Below are positions 16,446 through 25,265 of a DNA stretch of 38,228 bases, one piece after another. The DNA is taken from assembly GCA_003135475.1 (NCBI GenBank), contig PLBW01000001.1:1-38228 (forward strand), given 5' to 3'. The notes under the pieces are model-generated. The model worked only from the letters and a program-made list of their open reading frames with translations. It ran no database searches and had not been told where the DNA came from. The stretch is from Acidobacteriaceae bacterium. GTDB taxonomy: Bacteria; Acidobacteriota; Terriglobia; Terriglobales; Acidobacteriaceae. Each line of letters starts with the position of its first letter. Position 1 is the stretch's first letter. The translations under genes and the position numbers were made by a program.

Positions 16446-17678
16446 TCAGCTCTGGTCCCGCTCCCGTAGATGCGCTTCCGTTATTCTGAACAGTTGTACC
16501 ATACGCTGTCCGACAAAATCCAAGGCTTCGCCCCTGAACATGCCTAATAAAGCCTTGTCGCTGCTCCAATCCAGGTAAGGCATAGCAAAGTATTGCCACC
16601 ACTCCCACGATCTTTCCGTTCCACCCCTGCCCAATGCCAGATTCAGCTTATCGCCTAAATCGCCAAGCTGGCGTCCTGGCTCAGGATGTTTCTTGCCGAT
16701 CCCAAAGAACATCTTGGATGCATTTCGCGTCTCGCTTTCGAGGCTGATGCTATATAGTCCCGTCCATTCCGGACTGGCAAGCGAAAGACCCGCACCTTTT
16801 GTCAGCGGTTCAGTCAGCATACTCTCATCGACTACAACCGCGCCTGGTAGTTCCTGCATGAGGCGCTTTTTGAGGGTTGCAATGAATCTGGTTATCACAC
16901 GCTCCTGAATGCGATGTAATCGAGTGCCAACTGCGATTGAGAGCTCCAACTGCTCATCGTTTTGCAACGCATAATCTACAATCAACTCATCTTCAGCGCT
17001 CACCGATCTGCTCCCTTCCCACTCAGGAAAAGTGCGAGCCAGGTATCTGCAAAAATCCCGCAGAAACCACCGGACCCGGTCTGCCTGACATCGATTGATG
17101 CAATCGTCAAGCCAGCCGAACATGACGTCCGGAAAACTTAGGACCTTTATCCGGCCGGCTTCTTTGAGTGACGAAAGCAACTCCTTGGAGATACTGTTTG
17201 GATCTGGATCAGAGCCATCACCTGATAAGTACACGAGCAGGAACCGACCTTGAGACTCTCTCTCCAGATCACGAACGTAATCCGCCAACTGCTCATCTTG
17301 GTCTTCGGCCCAAAGCTTGTTTTCGATTCCCAAGCTAAAGTCGTCCCAGCGAATCTTTATATCGATAAACCGAGGCCGGTTGATAAAGCGAGTTGGTTCT
17401 TCAGCCAAAACCAGAGGCGGCGGCCCGGGACTGCGGCTCGTCAAACCAATCAGAGCTAGGAAGCTCGCTAAGAACACATCGCCTTGCCCGTGACTTCCGT
17501 CCGGCCTGAGCAGATTCGCACTGATCTGCGAAAGCCCAGGTTCGCTGGTGTCGAGATAGTCAAAGCAATTGAAGTCTTCGGCCAGAAATATATTCGCCTG
17601 CTCCCGCAGCTTCTTCGCGAGTCTTTGCGGGGCCTGTATTCCACTGAAGAATCGTTCGAGCGCAGATCGAGTTATCAT
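16446..17678 (-). CDS. PD-(D/E)XK nuclease family protein (PDDEXK_4-like)
   Basis: A 410-residue soluble protein transcribed away from the Rad50-like ATPase gene. The nuclease core is in the first third: SEPGLSQISANLLRP with HGQGDVFLASFL (about 45-73), then D106 in FIDIKI, then E119-N-K121 in LGIENKLW, followed by EDQDEQLADYVRDL and a strand, FLLVYLSGDG. That order and the I-E-N-K plus D-Q-x-x-Q-L pattern are those of the PDDEXK_4 (PF14281) family, often found in defence islands. The C-terminal 250 residues (helices, then a basic region near KKRLMQELPG and GKKHPEPGRQLGDLGDKL) also fit the family's usual length. Substrate and trigger are unknown. It shares a 150-nt promoter region with the divergent ATPase operon. 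Confidence 0.8.
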   Translation of the reverse strand: MITRSALERFFSGIQAPQRLAKKLREQANIFLAEDFNCFDYLDTSEPGLSQISANLLRPDGSHGQGDVFLASFLALIGLTSRSPGPPPLVLAEEPTRFINRPRFIDIKIRWDDFSLGIENKLWAEDQDEQLADYVRDLERESQGRFLLVYLSGDGSDPDPNSISKELLSSLKEAGRIKVLSFPDVMFGWLDDCINRCQADRVRWFLRDFCRYLARTFPEWEGSRSVSAEDELIVDYALQNDEQLELSIAVGTRLHRIQERVITRFIATLKKRLMQELPGAVVVDESMLTEPLTKGAGLSLASPEWTGLYSISLESETRNASKMFFGIGKKHPEPGRQLGDLGDKLNLALGRGGTERSWEWWQYFAMPYLDWSSDKALLGMFRGEALDFVGQRMVQLFRITEAHLRERDQS

Positions 17679-17773
17679 TCCAGGCTGCCTTGCCCCTTTG
17701 CTTAGAGCATAGTAGCCCCTCTCGCATCACATTTCCAGTCGCTCACGAGAGTGACGCAGGGGTGTGTTGGTTC

Positions 17774-17803
17774 TTGACTCCACGTAAAGGCATGGTACCT
17801 TTA
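17774..17803 (+). promoter_or_regulatory. Candidate promoter with inverted-repeat operator
   Basis: In the divergent region between the nuclease and the ATPase operon, a TTGACT box (17774-17779) is followed after 16 nt by TACCTT (17796-17801). Over the spacer and -10 box lies a perfect 6-bp inverted repeat, TAAAGG-N7-CCTTTA (17785-17803). A repressor dimer bound there would block the promoter. No regulator gene is adjacent, so one of the module's own proteins or a distant factor would have to bind. Confidence 0.4.
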
Positions 17804-17828
17804 TGTTATTAGACGAAGCATAACAATC

Positions 17829-17996
17829 ATGATCCAAACTGAAAAGAAACTCCTTGATGAGCTTAAACAGTCGCTGGAGGGGACGATCCCGAAGGCGCTT
17901 GTCGATGCCTATGTTGTCGAGCCTGGCCCTGAAAGCATCGTGGCTTCTTTGCTAAAGATCCTGGAGCAGGAGGTTTCAAGAGATGAACATTCTTGA
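17829..17996 (+). CDS. Small hypothetical protein upstream of Rad50-like ATPase
   Basis: A 55-codon frame whose end overlaps the ATPase gene by 14 nt in another frame. It begins MIQTEKKLLDELKQSLEG and has a second helix around ESIVASLLKILEQEV. Composition and codon use look genuine and the overlap suggests translational coupling, but the ribosome site of this ORF is poor. No family is recognised. It could be a small partner of the ATPase. Confidence 0.55.
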   Translation: MIQTEKKLLDELKQSLEGTIPKALVDAYVVEPGPESIVASLLKILEQEVSRDEHS

Positions 17997-20451
17997 GCTC
18001 CGGGTGGCTGGCCTACGTGGTTTCAATGACCGACAGACCATTGAACTAGGTGGACAGCTAGTGATTTACACAGGCCCAAACGGCGCGGGTAAAACGTCGA
18101 TCGGTGAGTGTTTGGAATGGTTGCTGTATGGAAAGACCTTAAAACGCAGCAGGGGCGACGAGATAAGCAAGAGAGAATACGCTGACAGCTATAAGAATGC
18201 CCACTATTCGGCATCAGACAATCCCTTTGTCGAAGCGGATGTAATCGATCCTAGCGGCGCTAAGCGTGTTGTTCGGAGGGAACTTATTGACGGTGAGGGT
18301 TCGGTACTGACGATCGATGGGACTCGGGCCAGTAGTTTGGAAGAGCTTGGTATTGGCACTCCTTATGACCGCCCATTAATCTTGCAGCACACACTTCAAG
18401 ACTTCATTTTTATGAAGCCGAAGACCCGATATGAGGTTTTATCGGCGATGTTGGGCCTTGAGCCGCTCATCGCTTTTAGAAATGCCGTTGATCAGGCAAA
18501 AACCAATCTCAACAGGAGTTTGCCTGCCAGAATAGTCGAGGCTCAAGCGTATAGCGCCACTTTGGGACGCTCCTTTCAGCAAGAGCCTTTGCTTAGGCCG
18601 GTATGGCTGGCAATTCAGCAGGGAGATTTGAAAGAGGCACACAAACACCTGACTCAGGTAGCACTGGGAAGAGTTGCTCCTGGAACCACCGAAACAGATC
18701 TTAGGCCTGCCCTGCAGTCCGTAAAGTCGTCCAGAGAGCGTGCCCAACTAGATTGGGGTCGCTTTTCCCTGAACCCGGTGCCAAAACCAGAAGCGCATCA
18801 GGCGATTTCAGGACTCGGTGTAATTGACGGCTTGCTTGAAGACTTTCACCAACAATTGGAAACGGCCCAAGCAGTGGCGCAGCCACAGTCAGAGGAACCA
18901 AGCCAACCGACCGTCAGAGAATTCATCAAGTTAGGTTTGCAAATTCATTCGTCTCGTGACGACAAGATCTGTCCATTTTGCCAAGAGGAGACCTTGAGCC
19001 CCGAAAAACTCGATGCGTTAAGGCAAACGGCCGAATTTGTCCCGGCAATGCGTCCGTCGCTTGCTGAAGCGCAAGGTACCCTGGGTCGCTTACAACAGGC
19101 TGTCCGTCAGCACGGGGAATATGTTTCTTTTCTGAGTCCGGCACTTCCATCTCAGGAGCAAGAACAAGTCATAACGGCCCTCACCTCGGAAGTCTCGGGA
19201 TTGACGAATAGCTTCAAAGAGGCAATTGGCGCGATTCGGACCCAAGTTGAACTCGTAAGGTCAAAGCGCAATGCTCTCGATGACAGTATAAAAACTCATT
19301 CGTCACTCCTCGCGAAGCCTACGGGACATAACGGCTTTACCGATCTAACTGAAGCTATCAATCAGTACGCCGATGCGGTGAGAACACTGCCGGCGGTTGC
19401 GAATGGGTACGCCGCCACCTATGCGGCGCTCGACCCTTATGTCAGACAGAAATTGTCATCTACTCAGGAAGTTCAATTCCTTGTGCTTCTGGACAATGCG
19501 CTCGGGCGCTGGAGAGACGTCGAGCTTGCACACCTCGCCGACGGTATGTCTCAACTCTTGCAGGACGTTGTACGTCAGACTCGGCAGTTCATCGAGGACA
19601 AGCAACGCGAGATTCTTGGAGTTCGTGACAAAGACATACGCCGCTGGTACGACATGATGAATCCAGGAGCACAAGTCGGGTACGACTGTATTGTTCCTGG
19701 AACGGACAGCCTTGAGCTGCGAGCGCGATCATTTACGCGAACTATGATGGCTGCGCCCAATCTTAGCGCCAGTCAGCTGAATTGCATTGGTCTTTCGGTG
19801 TATTTGGCCTGTGCTACCAGAACAGCCTCGCCTCACACAATGCTGTTGTTCGACGATCCTGTTCAATCAATGGACGACGAGCACCTGGAAGCTTTTAAGA
19901 AAATTGTAATCAAGAACCTGTTGGATAGCGGCTTCCAGGTCATTATGCTGACCCACATGGATACATTCGCGGACGACATCGAAAAGCTTTACAGGACAAC
20001 GCACAATCCGAACCTGTTTAAGCTGCAGTCATATTCTCAGTCGGGACCGACTGTACAATACACTGGGCCACAGATACAAGGACTCCTTCAAGAAGCTAAG
20101 AAGAATATGGACTCTGTCAACGACGGCTTTCGAAAACAGGCGATCCAAGCATTGCGGCAGTTTGTCGAGAGATTTGTCAAAGATCTGTTTATTGCAGAAA
20201 CAGGCACATCGGTTTCAAAACGTTTTGAGAACAAGAATTGGGGAGAGCTCAAACCGCTACTTCGGCAATGCAAGACATTCGACGCCGCTGATGAATCCAA
20301 ACTCGAAGATACGCACTCGTTTACTAGCCAGTTTATTCACACAGACGGCACTATCCCCGCCAAGATTGCATCGTCGGCACAAATCAGGCCGCACTACAGC
20401 GAGATGGATGGGCTCTTTACGAAGTACAAAAGCGTGTTTGGAATTAAGTGA
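17983..20451 (+). CDS. Rad50/SMC-like AAA ATPase
   Basis: An 822-residue ATPase with a strong ribosome site (AGGAGGT about 9 nt before the ATG). Walker A is GPNGAGKT at 31-38. A Q-loop-like LQHTLQDFIF lies near residue 131, long helical segments span about 150-570, one CxxC hook (C330-P-F-C333) lies inside them, and the ABC signature-like LSASQLNCIG is near 602-611. Walker B is LLFDDPVQSMDDEH at 621-634, with a following LTHMDTFADDI switch. The single CPFC hook resembles the zinc hook of Rad50, which dimerises through Zn. A C-terminal extra domain of about 130 residues (from QAIQALRQFVERFV to FTKYKSVFG) resembles the RAMA/DUF-like tails of defence ATPases, without a known name. With the divergent nuclease it may form a nucleolytic complex on DNA ends or foreign DNA. 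Confidence 0.88.
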   Translation: MNILELRVAGLRGFNDRQTIELGGQLVIYTGPNGAGKTSIGECLEWLLYGKTLKRSRGDEISKREYADSYKNAHYSASDNPFVEADVIDPSGAKRVVRRELIDGEGSVLTIDGTRASSLEELGIGTPYDRPLILQHTLQDFIFMKPKTRYEVLSAMLGLEPLIAFRNAVDQAKTNLNRSLPARIVEAQAYSATLGRSFQQEPLLRPVWLAIQQGDLKEAHKHLTQVALGRVAPGTTETDLRPALQSVKSSRERAQLDWGRFSLNPVPKPEAHQAISGLGVIDGLLEDFHQQLETAQAVAQPQSEEPSQPTVREFIKLGLQIHSSRDDKICPFCQEETLSPEKLDALRQTAEFVPAMRPSLAEAQGTLGRLQQAVRQHGEYVSFLSPALPSQEQEQVITALTSEVSGLTNSFKEAIGAIRTQVELVRSKRNALDDSIKTHSSLLAKPTGHNGFTDLTEAINQYADAVRTLPAVANGYAATYAALDPYVRQKLSSTQEVQFLVLLDNALGRWRDVELAHLADGMSQLLQDVVRQTRQFIEDKQREILGVRDKDIRRWYDMMNPGAQVGYDCIVPGTDSLELRARSFTRTMMAAPNLSASQLNCIGLSVYLACATRTASPHTMLLFDDPVQSMDDEHLEAFKKIVIKNLLDSGFQVIMLTHMDTFADDIEKLYRTTHNPNLFKLQSYSQSGPTVQYTGPQIQGLLQEAKKNMDSVNDGFRKQAIQALRQFVERFVKDLFIAETGTSVSKRFENKNWGELKPLLRQCKTFDAADESKLEDTHSFTSQFIHTDGTIPAKIASSAQIRPHYSEMDGLFTKYKSVFGIK

Positions 20452-20498
20452 CTGAAGCCCCCAGTGATAGAGGGTTCATTGCACCAAGGTTCGTGCGT

Positions 20499-20850
20499 TG
20501 TAGGCAAAATTGTAACTGTCAAAGCCTCAAAGAACCGCGCACTTCAATAGCTTTCAACGAGCGGCATGCAACACGTTCAATATCAATCACTTACGAACAA
20601 CAAATTTCACCAAGTTTCAATATGCTTTGGAATCTAATTCGGGAGTTAGGTTCCCGACCCTAAAGTGCCAGGAGTACGTCCTTTAATTTCAGCTATTTAG
20701 CAATTAGGGGGATGTGGAGATCTGTTGAACTGAGTGGATTTCGACTGTTACAAAAGATGCCCGTATTCACTGCCGAAACGGTTTCCAGATGCCTTCCGCT
20801 GGGTCGCCCACCTGGTCTTTTGCCGAGCGAGTCCAACTACAATTGTGGGA
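20499..20850 (+). repeat. Long direct repeat RU, copy 1 (complete)
   Basis: 352 nt starting tgtaggcaaaattgtaactg and ending near aactacaattgtggga. The first 100 nt recur at 23042 and 30183; the remainder recurs at 26813. It contains a hairpin, TCGGGA...TCCCGA (20639-20657), which is longer in copy 2. No intact reading frame is conserved, and it ends 136 nt before the stop of the ClC gene. Function unknown. Confidence 0.85.
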
Positions 20851-20985
20851 GCGCGACCCTCGAGGGATTTGAGAATGAAGCCCATTTCATAAGTCTTTTC
20901 GGTCGGATTCGCAGAGCTGATCCGTGAAACCCCAAGGATTGCTTCAGGGTAGTCCGGGATACAGAAAGAATCCCCACCTTTAAGC

Positions 20986-22725
20986 CTAAGGCCGACTTGG
21001 CAGGTTGACCCCATAAGAATCCAGCACATCGCGCAGGGTCACGATACCCTCCAGCTTATGCACATCCGCGCGACTCGTTACCGGCAGGACATCGATCTGG
21101 TTTGCGCCCATGCGTTCGAGCGCCAAATCAAGTCCTTGGTCGGGGTGAACGTGTGGAAAAACAAGCCCAGCCACGATCTCCTCCAGAGACTTGGCCGCGC
21201 CTTCCACTTGCTCGCGTTCGAGCGTCGGGAGATTGATAACGCCAACTACACCTCGCCGATCAGTCACCAGCCACGTTCGGGATTCACTCGCACGGACCCG
21301 TTCCAGGGCTTCCCCAATCGTGATCTCGCTGGGCAGCGACTCGCCAGCGGCGCGCATGATTCGAGTTATCTGACGTCGGCCATGCCGCTGGCGTGTCTCC
21401 GCCGTAGGCAGGTGTATGCCATCCTGTACTGCCAAAGCTTCGTAAATGGGTTGCCGCTGCAATCGGGAAGAAATGAAAAGGCTCACCAGGTTCGCAATCA
21501 TCAGCGGCACGATGACCGCGTAGTCCTGCGTCATTTCGAAGATCATCACCACCGAGGTCATAGGGGCGCGCACGATACCCGCGAAGACTGCTCCCATTCC
21601 CACCAGTGCGTAAGCGCCCGGAGTGGCCGTATGGGCGGGCAGCAAATGATGGGCCACGGTGCCCACCGCACCTCCCAACATAGCGCCGATGAACAGCGCG
21701 GGTCCGAAAATACCGCCCGCGTTGCCCGAAGCATAGCTAGTGGTCACGGCTATGAGCTTCAGGACCACCAGCAGAACCATCAAGTTGAGCGCCATCCGTC
21801 CATTCAGGACATCGCCGACGTAGCCGTAACCTACGCCCAAGACCTGCGGCACAAACCATCCCATCAAACCGACCACCAGACCGCCAGCCAAGGGTTGGAA
21901 CCAAACCGTCTTTTGGGGGAAGCGCAGGAAACGCTGCCGCATGCCCAGCAGCAGTTTCGTGAAGGCCACGGAAACCAGCCCGCCAGCCACGCCCAGCACT
22001 GCATAGACGCCAAATTCCAGCGGATGCACCAGTTGGTATTGCGGAACCTTGAATAAAGGGTTGTTACCGAGCAGAAGGCGGAGTACCAACCAGGAGGTAG
22101 CGGAGGCCAGCACCACCGATCCCAGCACCGGCGCGTGGAGGTCGCCCATAATCTCCTCCAGCGAAAACAGTACCGCTGCCAGAGGCGTATTGAATGCGGC
22201 CGCAATTGCTGCCGCGGCGCCGACCGGCAGCAGCGCTTTCACTTTTTCGGGACGCAATCCTAGGAAGCGCCCAAGCACCGAAGCAACGCCAGCGCCAACT
22301 TGAACCGAAGGCCCCTCTCGGCCCAGCGGTATTCCGCTGGCCAGGGTTGCCGATGTGCAAAAGAACTTTCCCAGCACGGTGCGCAGCGTTATCCGGCCTT
22401 CGCGGGCAAACAGCGCAGCCTTGGTCTGCGGCACTCCGCTGCCGCGCGCGTTGGGAAAATAGCGGTACAGCAGATAGCCGATGCCCAGCGAGCCTGCGAC
22501 CGGGAAGAGCACACGTCGCCACGGAGCGCCGCCCGCCGGATACAGCCGCATTCCGGCTCGTTCCGTCAGCAGAATGAAAGCGACAACCGTCAAGCCCGTT
22601 AACGCGCCGATCACCAGCGCCAAAACCAGAAACACCTGATCCTCACGCTGCTGCAACTTGGCTACGAGATATAGGCGCGGCGTCCTCCACCAACTTCCGC
22701 TCGTCGTCTGGCCGCTATCACTCAT
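20986..22725 (-). CDS. ClC chloride channel / Cl-/H+ antiporter with CBS domains
   Basis: A 579-residue membrane protein starting at the ATG at 22725; the frame is open 70 codons further upstream but that extension is not hydrophobic or conserved in style. The ClC signature motifs are all present: GSGVP (95-99), GREGP with the gating Glu137 (135-139), and GGIFGPALFIG later. After FNTPLAAVLFSLEE a Glu pair (190-191) occupies the place of the internal proton glutamate of the E. coli exchanger, so an antiporter is more likely than a pure channel. About 10-12 membrane helices are followed by two CBS domains (from about residue 460, including TWLVTDRRGVVGVI and VLPVTSRADVHKLEGIV) that usually bind adenine nucleotides. 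It lies between repeat copies 1 and 2, the layout expected of a gene carried between direct repeats. Confidence 0.93.
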   Translation of the reverse strand: MSDSGQTTSGSWWRTPRLYLVAKLQQREDQVFLVLALVIGALTGLTVVAFILLTERAGMRLYPAGGAPWRRVLFPVAGSLGIGYLLYRYFPNARGSGVPQTKAALFAREGRITLRTVLGKFFCTSATLASGIPLGREGPSVQVGAGVASVLGRFLGLRPEKVKALLPVGAAAAIAAAFNTPLAAVLFSLEEIMGDLHAPVLGSVVLASATSWLVLRLLLGNNPLFKVPQYQLVHPLEFGVYAVLGVAGGLVSVAFTKLLLGMRQRFLRFPQKTVWFQPLAGGLVVGLMGWFVPQVLGVGYGYVGDVLNGRMALNLMVLLVVLKLIAVTTSYASGNAGGIFGPALFIGAMLGGAVGTVAHHLLPAHTATPGAYALVGMGAVFAGIVRAPMTSVVMIFEMTQDYAVIVPLMIANLVSLFISSRLQRQPIYEALAVQDGIHLPTAETRQRHGRRQITRIMRAAGESLPSEITIGEALERVRASESRTWLVTDRRGVVGVINLPTLEREQVEGAAKSLEEIVAGLVFPHVHPDQGLDLALERMGANQIDVLPVTSRADVHKLEGIVTLRDVLDSYGVNLPSRP

Positions 22726-23041
22726 CTCTGGGGAATGCCCCAGAAGAGCATACCTCACGGGATTGCCTTTGGAAGGCAGAAGTGAAGGTTGCCGGTGCGA
22801 TTTATATCCGTGGAAGTGGCCGTGCTTGGCATTTCGATCCGGGGCGCCACGCGTAGCTCCTGAATTGTCGGCAAACCGGAGGTTGAGTCCTGATGCTCGC
22901 CATAACTGAAAACCTGAGAGGCTCTCGTGGAGCACACGAAACTGCGGGAAAATGGCGCAAATTCAAGGGCCGTTCTCCGCGAGGTGCGCACCAATCTCGT
23001 CAGACATCCAAGAACTATTTCGACGAAGGGCGAACCACAAC

Positions 23042-23140
23042 TGTAGGCAAAATTGTAACTGTCAGAGCCTCAAAGAACCGCAAGATTCAATAGCTTTCAA
23101 CTAGCGGCCTGCAACGACTTCAATATCAATCACTTACATT
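23042..23140 (+). repeat. Long direct repeat RU, copy 2, left half
   Basis: 99 nt matching the first 99 nt of copy 1, interrupted after cacttacatt by the transposon. The right half resumes at 26813. The last 8 nt form the target duplication. Confidence 0.88.
23133..23140 (+). repeat. Target-site duplication, left copy
   Basis: CTTACATT directly left of the transposon, repeated exactly at 26805-26812. Eight bp is the duplication length known for IS1595-family insertion. Confidence 0.85.
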
Positions 23141-23163
23141 GGCAAGAATATACTTGACAGAAG
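23141..23163 (+). repeat. Transposon terminal inverted repeat, left
   Basis: Begins GGCAAGAATATAC; 17 of 23 positions match the reverse complement of 26782-26804. It contains the -35 box of the transposase promoter. Confidence 0.8.
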
Positions 23164-23182
23164 TTAATGATTCTGCTACACT
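23154..23182 (+). promoter_or_regulatory. Sigma-70-like promoter for the transposase
   Basis: TTGACA (23154-23159), 17-nt spacer, TACACT (23177-23182), close to consensus. The -35 box lies inside the left inverted repeat, so transposase bound to its own end could shut down its synthesis, a common self-control arrangement. The ribosome site AGAGG follows 5-6 nt before the ATG at 23211. Confidence 0.75.
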
Positions 23183-23210
23183 TTCTCTTGTAACGTTGTA
23201 AGAGGCTTAT

Positions 23211-24221
23211 ATGGAAGACTTTAACCCAAAGACACTGCAAGAGACCATCCAATTCTTCACTGAGTTCGAGAATTGCCGCTTGTTCATGACGGCCTTGCGC
23301 TGGCCGGACGGCAAAGTGCGCTGTCCGCGCTGCAGCTCGTATAAGGTTAGATACCTTGACAATGCCCGCGTGTACTGGTGCGCCGAGGGCCACAAAACCC
23401 CCAAGTTCTCACTCAAGGTGGGCACGGTATTTGAGGATAGTCCGATTGCCCTTGAGAAGTGGCTCCCCGCCGTCTGGATGCTGGTAAACAACAAGAACGG
23501 CATCTCTAGCTGGGAACTGCATCGCGCACTTGGCGTGACGCAGAAGTCCGCATGGTTCATGCTTCACAGGATTCGCGCTGCAATCAAGACTGGCGGATTC
23601 AAATTTGGCGGTCCCGAAGGTGGAGAGGTCGAAGTGGATGAGACTTTCGTCGGCGGCAAGACCATCAACATGCACAAGAAGAGACGAGCCGAGATGCAGC
23701 GGAAGCATATGGAAATGCGCGGCTCTGACTCTGAACAAGTTCACCGCTACGTGAACAAGACTGCCGTGCAGGGAATGCTTGACCGCGAGCTTCGGCAGGT
23801 GCGTGCCAAGGTCGTGCCGAACGTGAGACGCGATACCCTGCAGAACGAAGTATTGAACCACGTGCGCTTCGGCTCTCGTCTTTACACCGATAACGCGGTT
23901 AGCTACGAGTTGCTGAATTCAGACTATGTGCACGAAGTCGTTAGCCATGCCGATGAATACGTGCGGGGCCGCGTCCACACAAACGGATTGGAGAACTTCT
24001 GGTCGCTGTTGAAGCGGACGTTGCGCGGCACATACGTTGCAGTCGAGCCGTTTCACCTTGACCGCTATCTGGACGAGCAGACATTCCGATTCAATAACCG
24101 CGCTACCAAAGATAACCCGTTGAATGATTCCGACCGCTTCGTATACGCGCTCTCGCAGATCGTCGGCAAGCGGCTCACCTACAAGGAACTGACGGGGAAG
24201 GAGGAGGAGGCGCCCTTCTAA
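23211..24221 (+). CDS. IS1595-family transposase
   Basis: A 336-residue transposase. The N-terminus has a zinc ribbon (CPRCSSYKVRYL ... WCAEGH, residues about 38-64), then a helix-turn-helix-like SWELHRALGVTQKSAWFMLHRIR typical of the family. The catalytic core (ISXO2-like domain) shows VEVDETFVGG with the first Asp near residue 143, LYTDNAVSYELL with the second Asp, and NGLENFWSLLKR giving the N and K of the family's DDNK-type motif. It ends with FRFNNR and a helix, of normal family length, so it appears intact. It cuts and joins the element's ends with 8-bp duplication. Confidence 0.95.
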   Translation: MEDFNPKTLQETIQFFTEFENCRLFMTALRWPDGKVRCPRCSSYKVRYLDNARVYWCAEGHKTPKFSLKVGTVFEDSPIALEKWLPAVWMLVNNKNGISSWELHRALGVTQKSAWFMLHRIRAAIKTGGFKFGGPEGGEVEVDETFVGGKTINMHKKRRAEMQRKHMEMRGSDSEQVHRYVNKTAVQGMLDRELRQVRAKVVPNVRRDTLQNEVLNHVRFGSRLYTDNAVSYELLNSDYVHEVVSHADEYVRGRVHTNGLENFWSLLKRTLRGTYVAVEPFHLDRYLDEQTFRFNNRATKDNPLNDSDRFVYALSQIVGKRLTYKELTGKEEEAPF

Positions 24222-24409
24222 TCCCTTTCGCCGGAAGCGTGGCCCGAAGTCGAAATCTTAGGCTTGGGGCCACGTCTCGGCATCTTCGCTCGTTCCGCTT
24301 TCTCTTCCGCCAGGACTCGGTTCACTTCCGCTTTGGGCGCGCGCATAATCGCCCGCATCGCGTTCTCGAAATTCGTGTACTCTGCCGACGGTTTGGGATT
24401 AGACTTCAT
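24218..24409 (-). CDS. Small basic protein in the transposon
   Basis: A 63-residue protein, convergent with the transposase and overlapping its end by 4 nt. The ATG at 24409 (MKSNPKPSAEYTNFENAM) is preferred over 24427. The pattern 'EY-x-NFE-x-AM-x-x-I-M-x-x-PK-x-E-V-x-R', followed by a basic KMPRRGPKPK tail, resembles small proteins common near mobile and toxin-antitoxin genes. The function is unknown; the tail suggests DNA binding, and the small acidic-basic layout could also be antitoxin-like. No toxin gene is adjacent. Confidence 0.6.
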   Translation of the reverse strand: MKSNPKPSAEYTNFENAMRAIMRAPKAEVNRVLAEEKAERAKMPRRGPKPKISTSGHASGERD

Positions 24410-24519
24410 GCTTGCATGATACAGCACGCTGCAACTCCTGCCATGACCGCTGGGGTTGCAAGTGAAGTTTGGACGCTAATTGCTCTGCTTGCGGCCAACC
24501 AATACGAAAGGCTAAGTCT

Positions 24520-24870
24520 ATGCACGAGATTTCTTCCGAAGTTGCATTTTGGATTTTGAATGCATGGCGACGGATGGCCGCGCAATTACAGGTGAGGGGC
24601 ACCAAGGGGAATGAGTCCAAGATGCTACCAGCGGGTATCTTGTGGTGTGATCCCCAACTCTCGAAAGTCCGCTTGGTCATATTGGACGATTTGGGACAGA
24701 AAGAAGAATGGCCGCTTTCTTTGTCTGGTGCGACGTTTACATTCGGTGTACCCAAGGAATCCGCGTCATTCCCTGAGCTTGCAGGTAATGCTTGGCATGG
24801 ATATTTATTGGCTGAACTTCCAGACGGGGAAACAGTCTTGTTTGCTGAACGCTTCCTTGAGGCAGAATGA
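24520..24870 (+). CDS. Hypothetical passenger protein
   Basis: 116 residues from the ATG at 24520, with GAAAGG about 8 nt upstream; the frame is open further up to a TTG at 24469. Residues 1-20 form a helix (EISSEVAFWILNAWRRMAAQL). The rest is mostly beta: GILWCDPQLSKVRLVILDD, SLSGATFTFGVPKES, FPELAGNAWHGYLLAELPDG. It looks like a small soluble beta-rich protein. No family is recognised. It is the first of four passenger genes in the same direction. Confidence 0.6.
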   Translation: MHEISSEVAFWILNAWRRMAAQLQVRGTKGNESKMLPAGILWCDPQLSKVRLVILDDLGQKEEWPLSLSGATFTFGVPKESASFPELAGNAWHGYLLAELPDGETVLFAERFLEAE

Positions 24871-24895
24871 GAAACAGGCATAATGGTGGCTCCTC

Positions 24896-25198
24896 GTGAA
24901 ATTAAATCGAATACAACGCGCTGTGATCGTGGTTTATTTCCTAGCGATTGCTTACTGCTGCCTCTGGATTCCGTGGTGTTTACCGTGGAATAACACAGGT
25001 GATGATTCAGGCTTGGCCGGGTCTTGGCATGTTGGCTACGGTTGGCTCTGGAGCGGACCACGCCAGTTAAGCTATCAACGAGGGTTACACACCTCACCAG
25101 ACATCCCTTTAATCGTACTGCGCTTGGTTGCAACAACCGCTCTTGCTGGCGCTGCTCTTGCGCTAACGAGTCTGAAAAGTTCATCAACACACAATTAG
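24896..25198 (+). CDS. Small membrane protein (passenger)
   Basis: 100 residues from a GTG at 24896. Two hydrophobic segments, AVIVVYFLAIAYCCLWIPW (about 9-27) and a C-terminal IVLRLVATTALAGAALAL (about 73-90), are separated by a polar, Trp/Gly-rich loop (WHVGYGWLWSGP). This is the shape of a small two-helix membrane protein common in bacteria but without a known role. It lies 25 nt after the previous gene and is likely co-transcribed. Confidence 0.6.
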   Translation: MKLNRIQRAVIVVYFLAIAYCCLWIPWCLPWNNTGDDSGLAGSWHVGYGWLWSGPRQLSYQRGLHTSPDIPLIVLRLVATTALAGAALALTSLKSSSTHN

Positions 25199-25265
25199 CC
25201 CACTAACCTATTTTCGCTAACCCTTTTCGCCACAGAACCAAACTTTTCTTCCGCGAGGCAAACCC

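Noticed and set aside
21058-22056. Plus-strand frame of 332 codons inside the ClC gene
   Set aside because: It is antisense to a complete ClC gene with all motifs, has no domain and is rich in His, Gln and Arg as shadow frames are.
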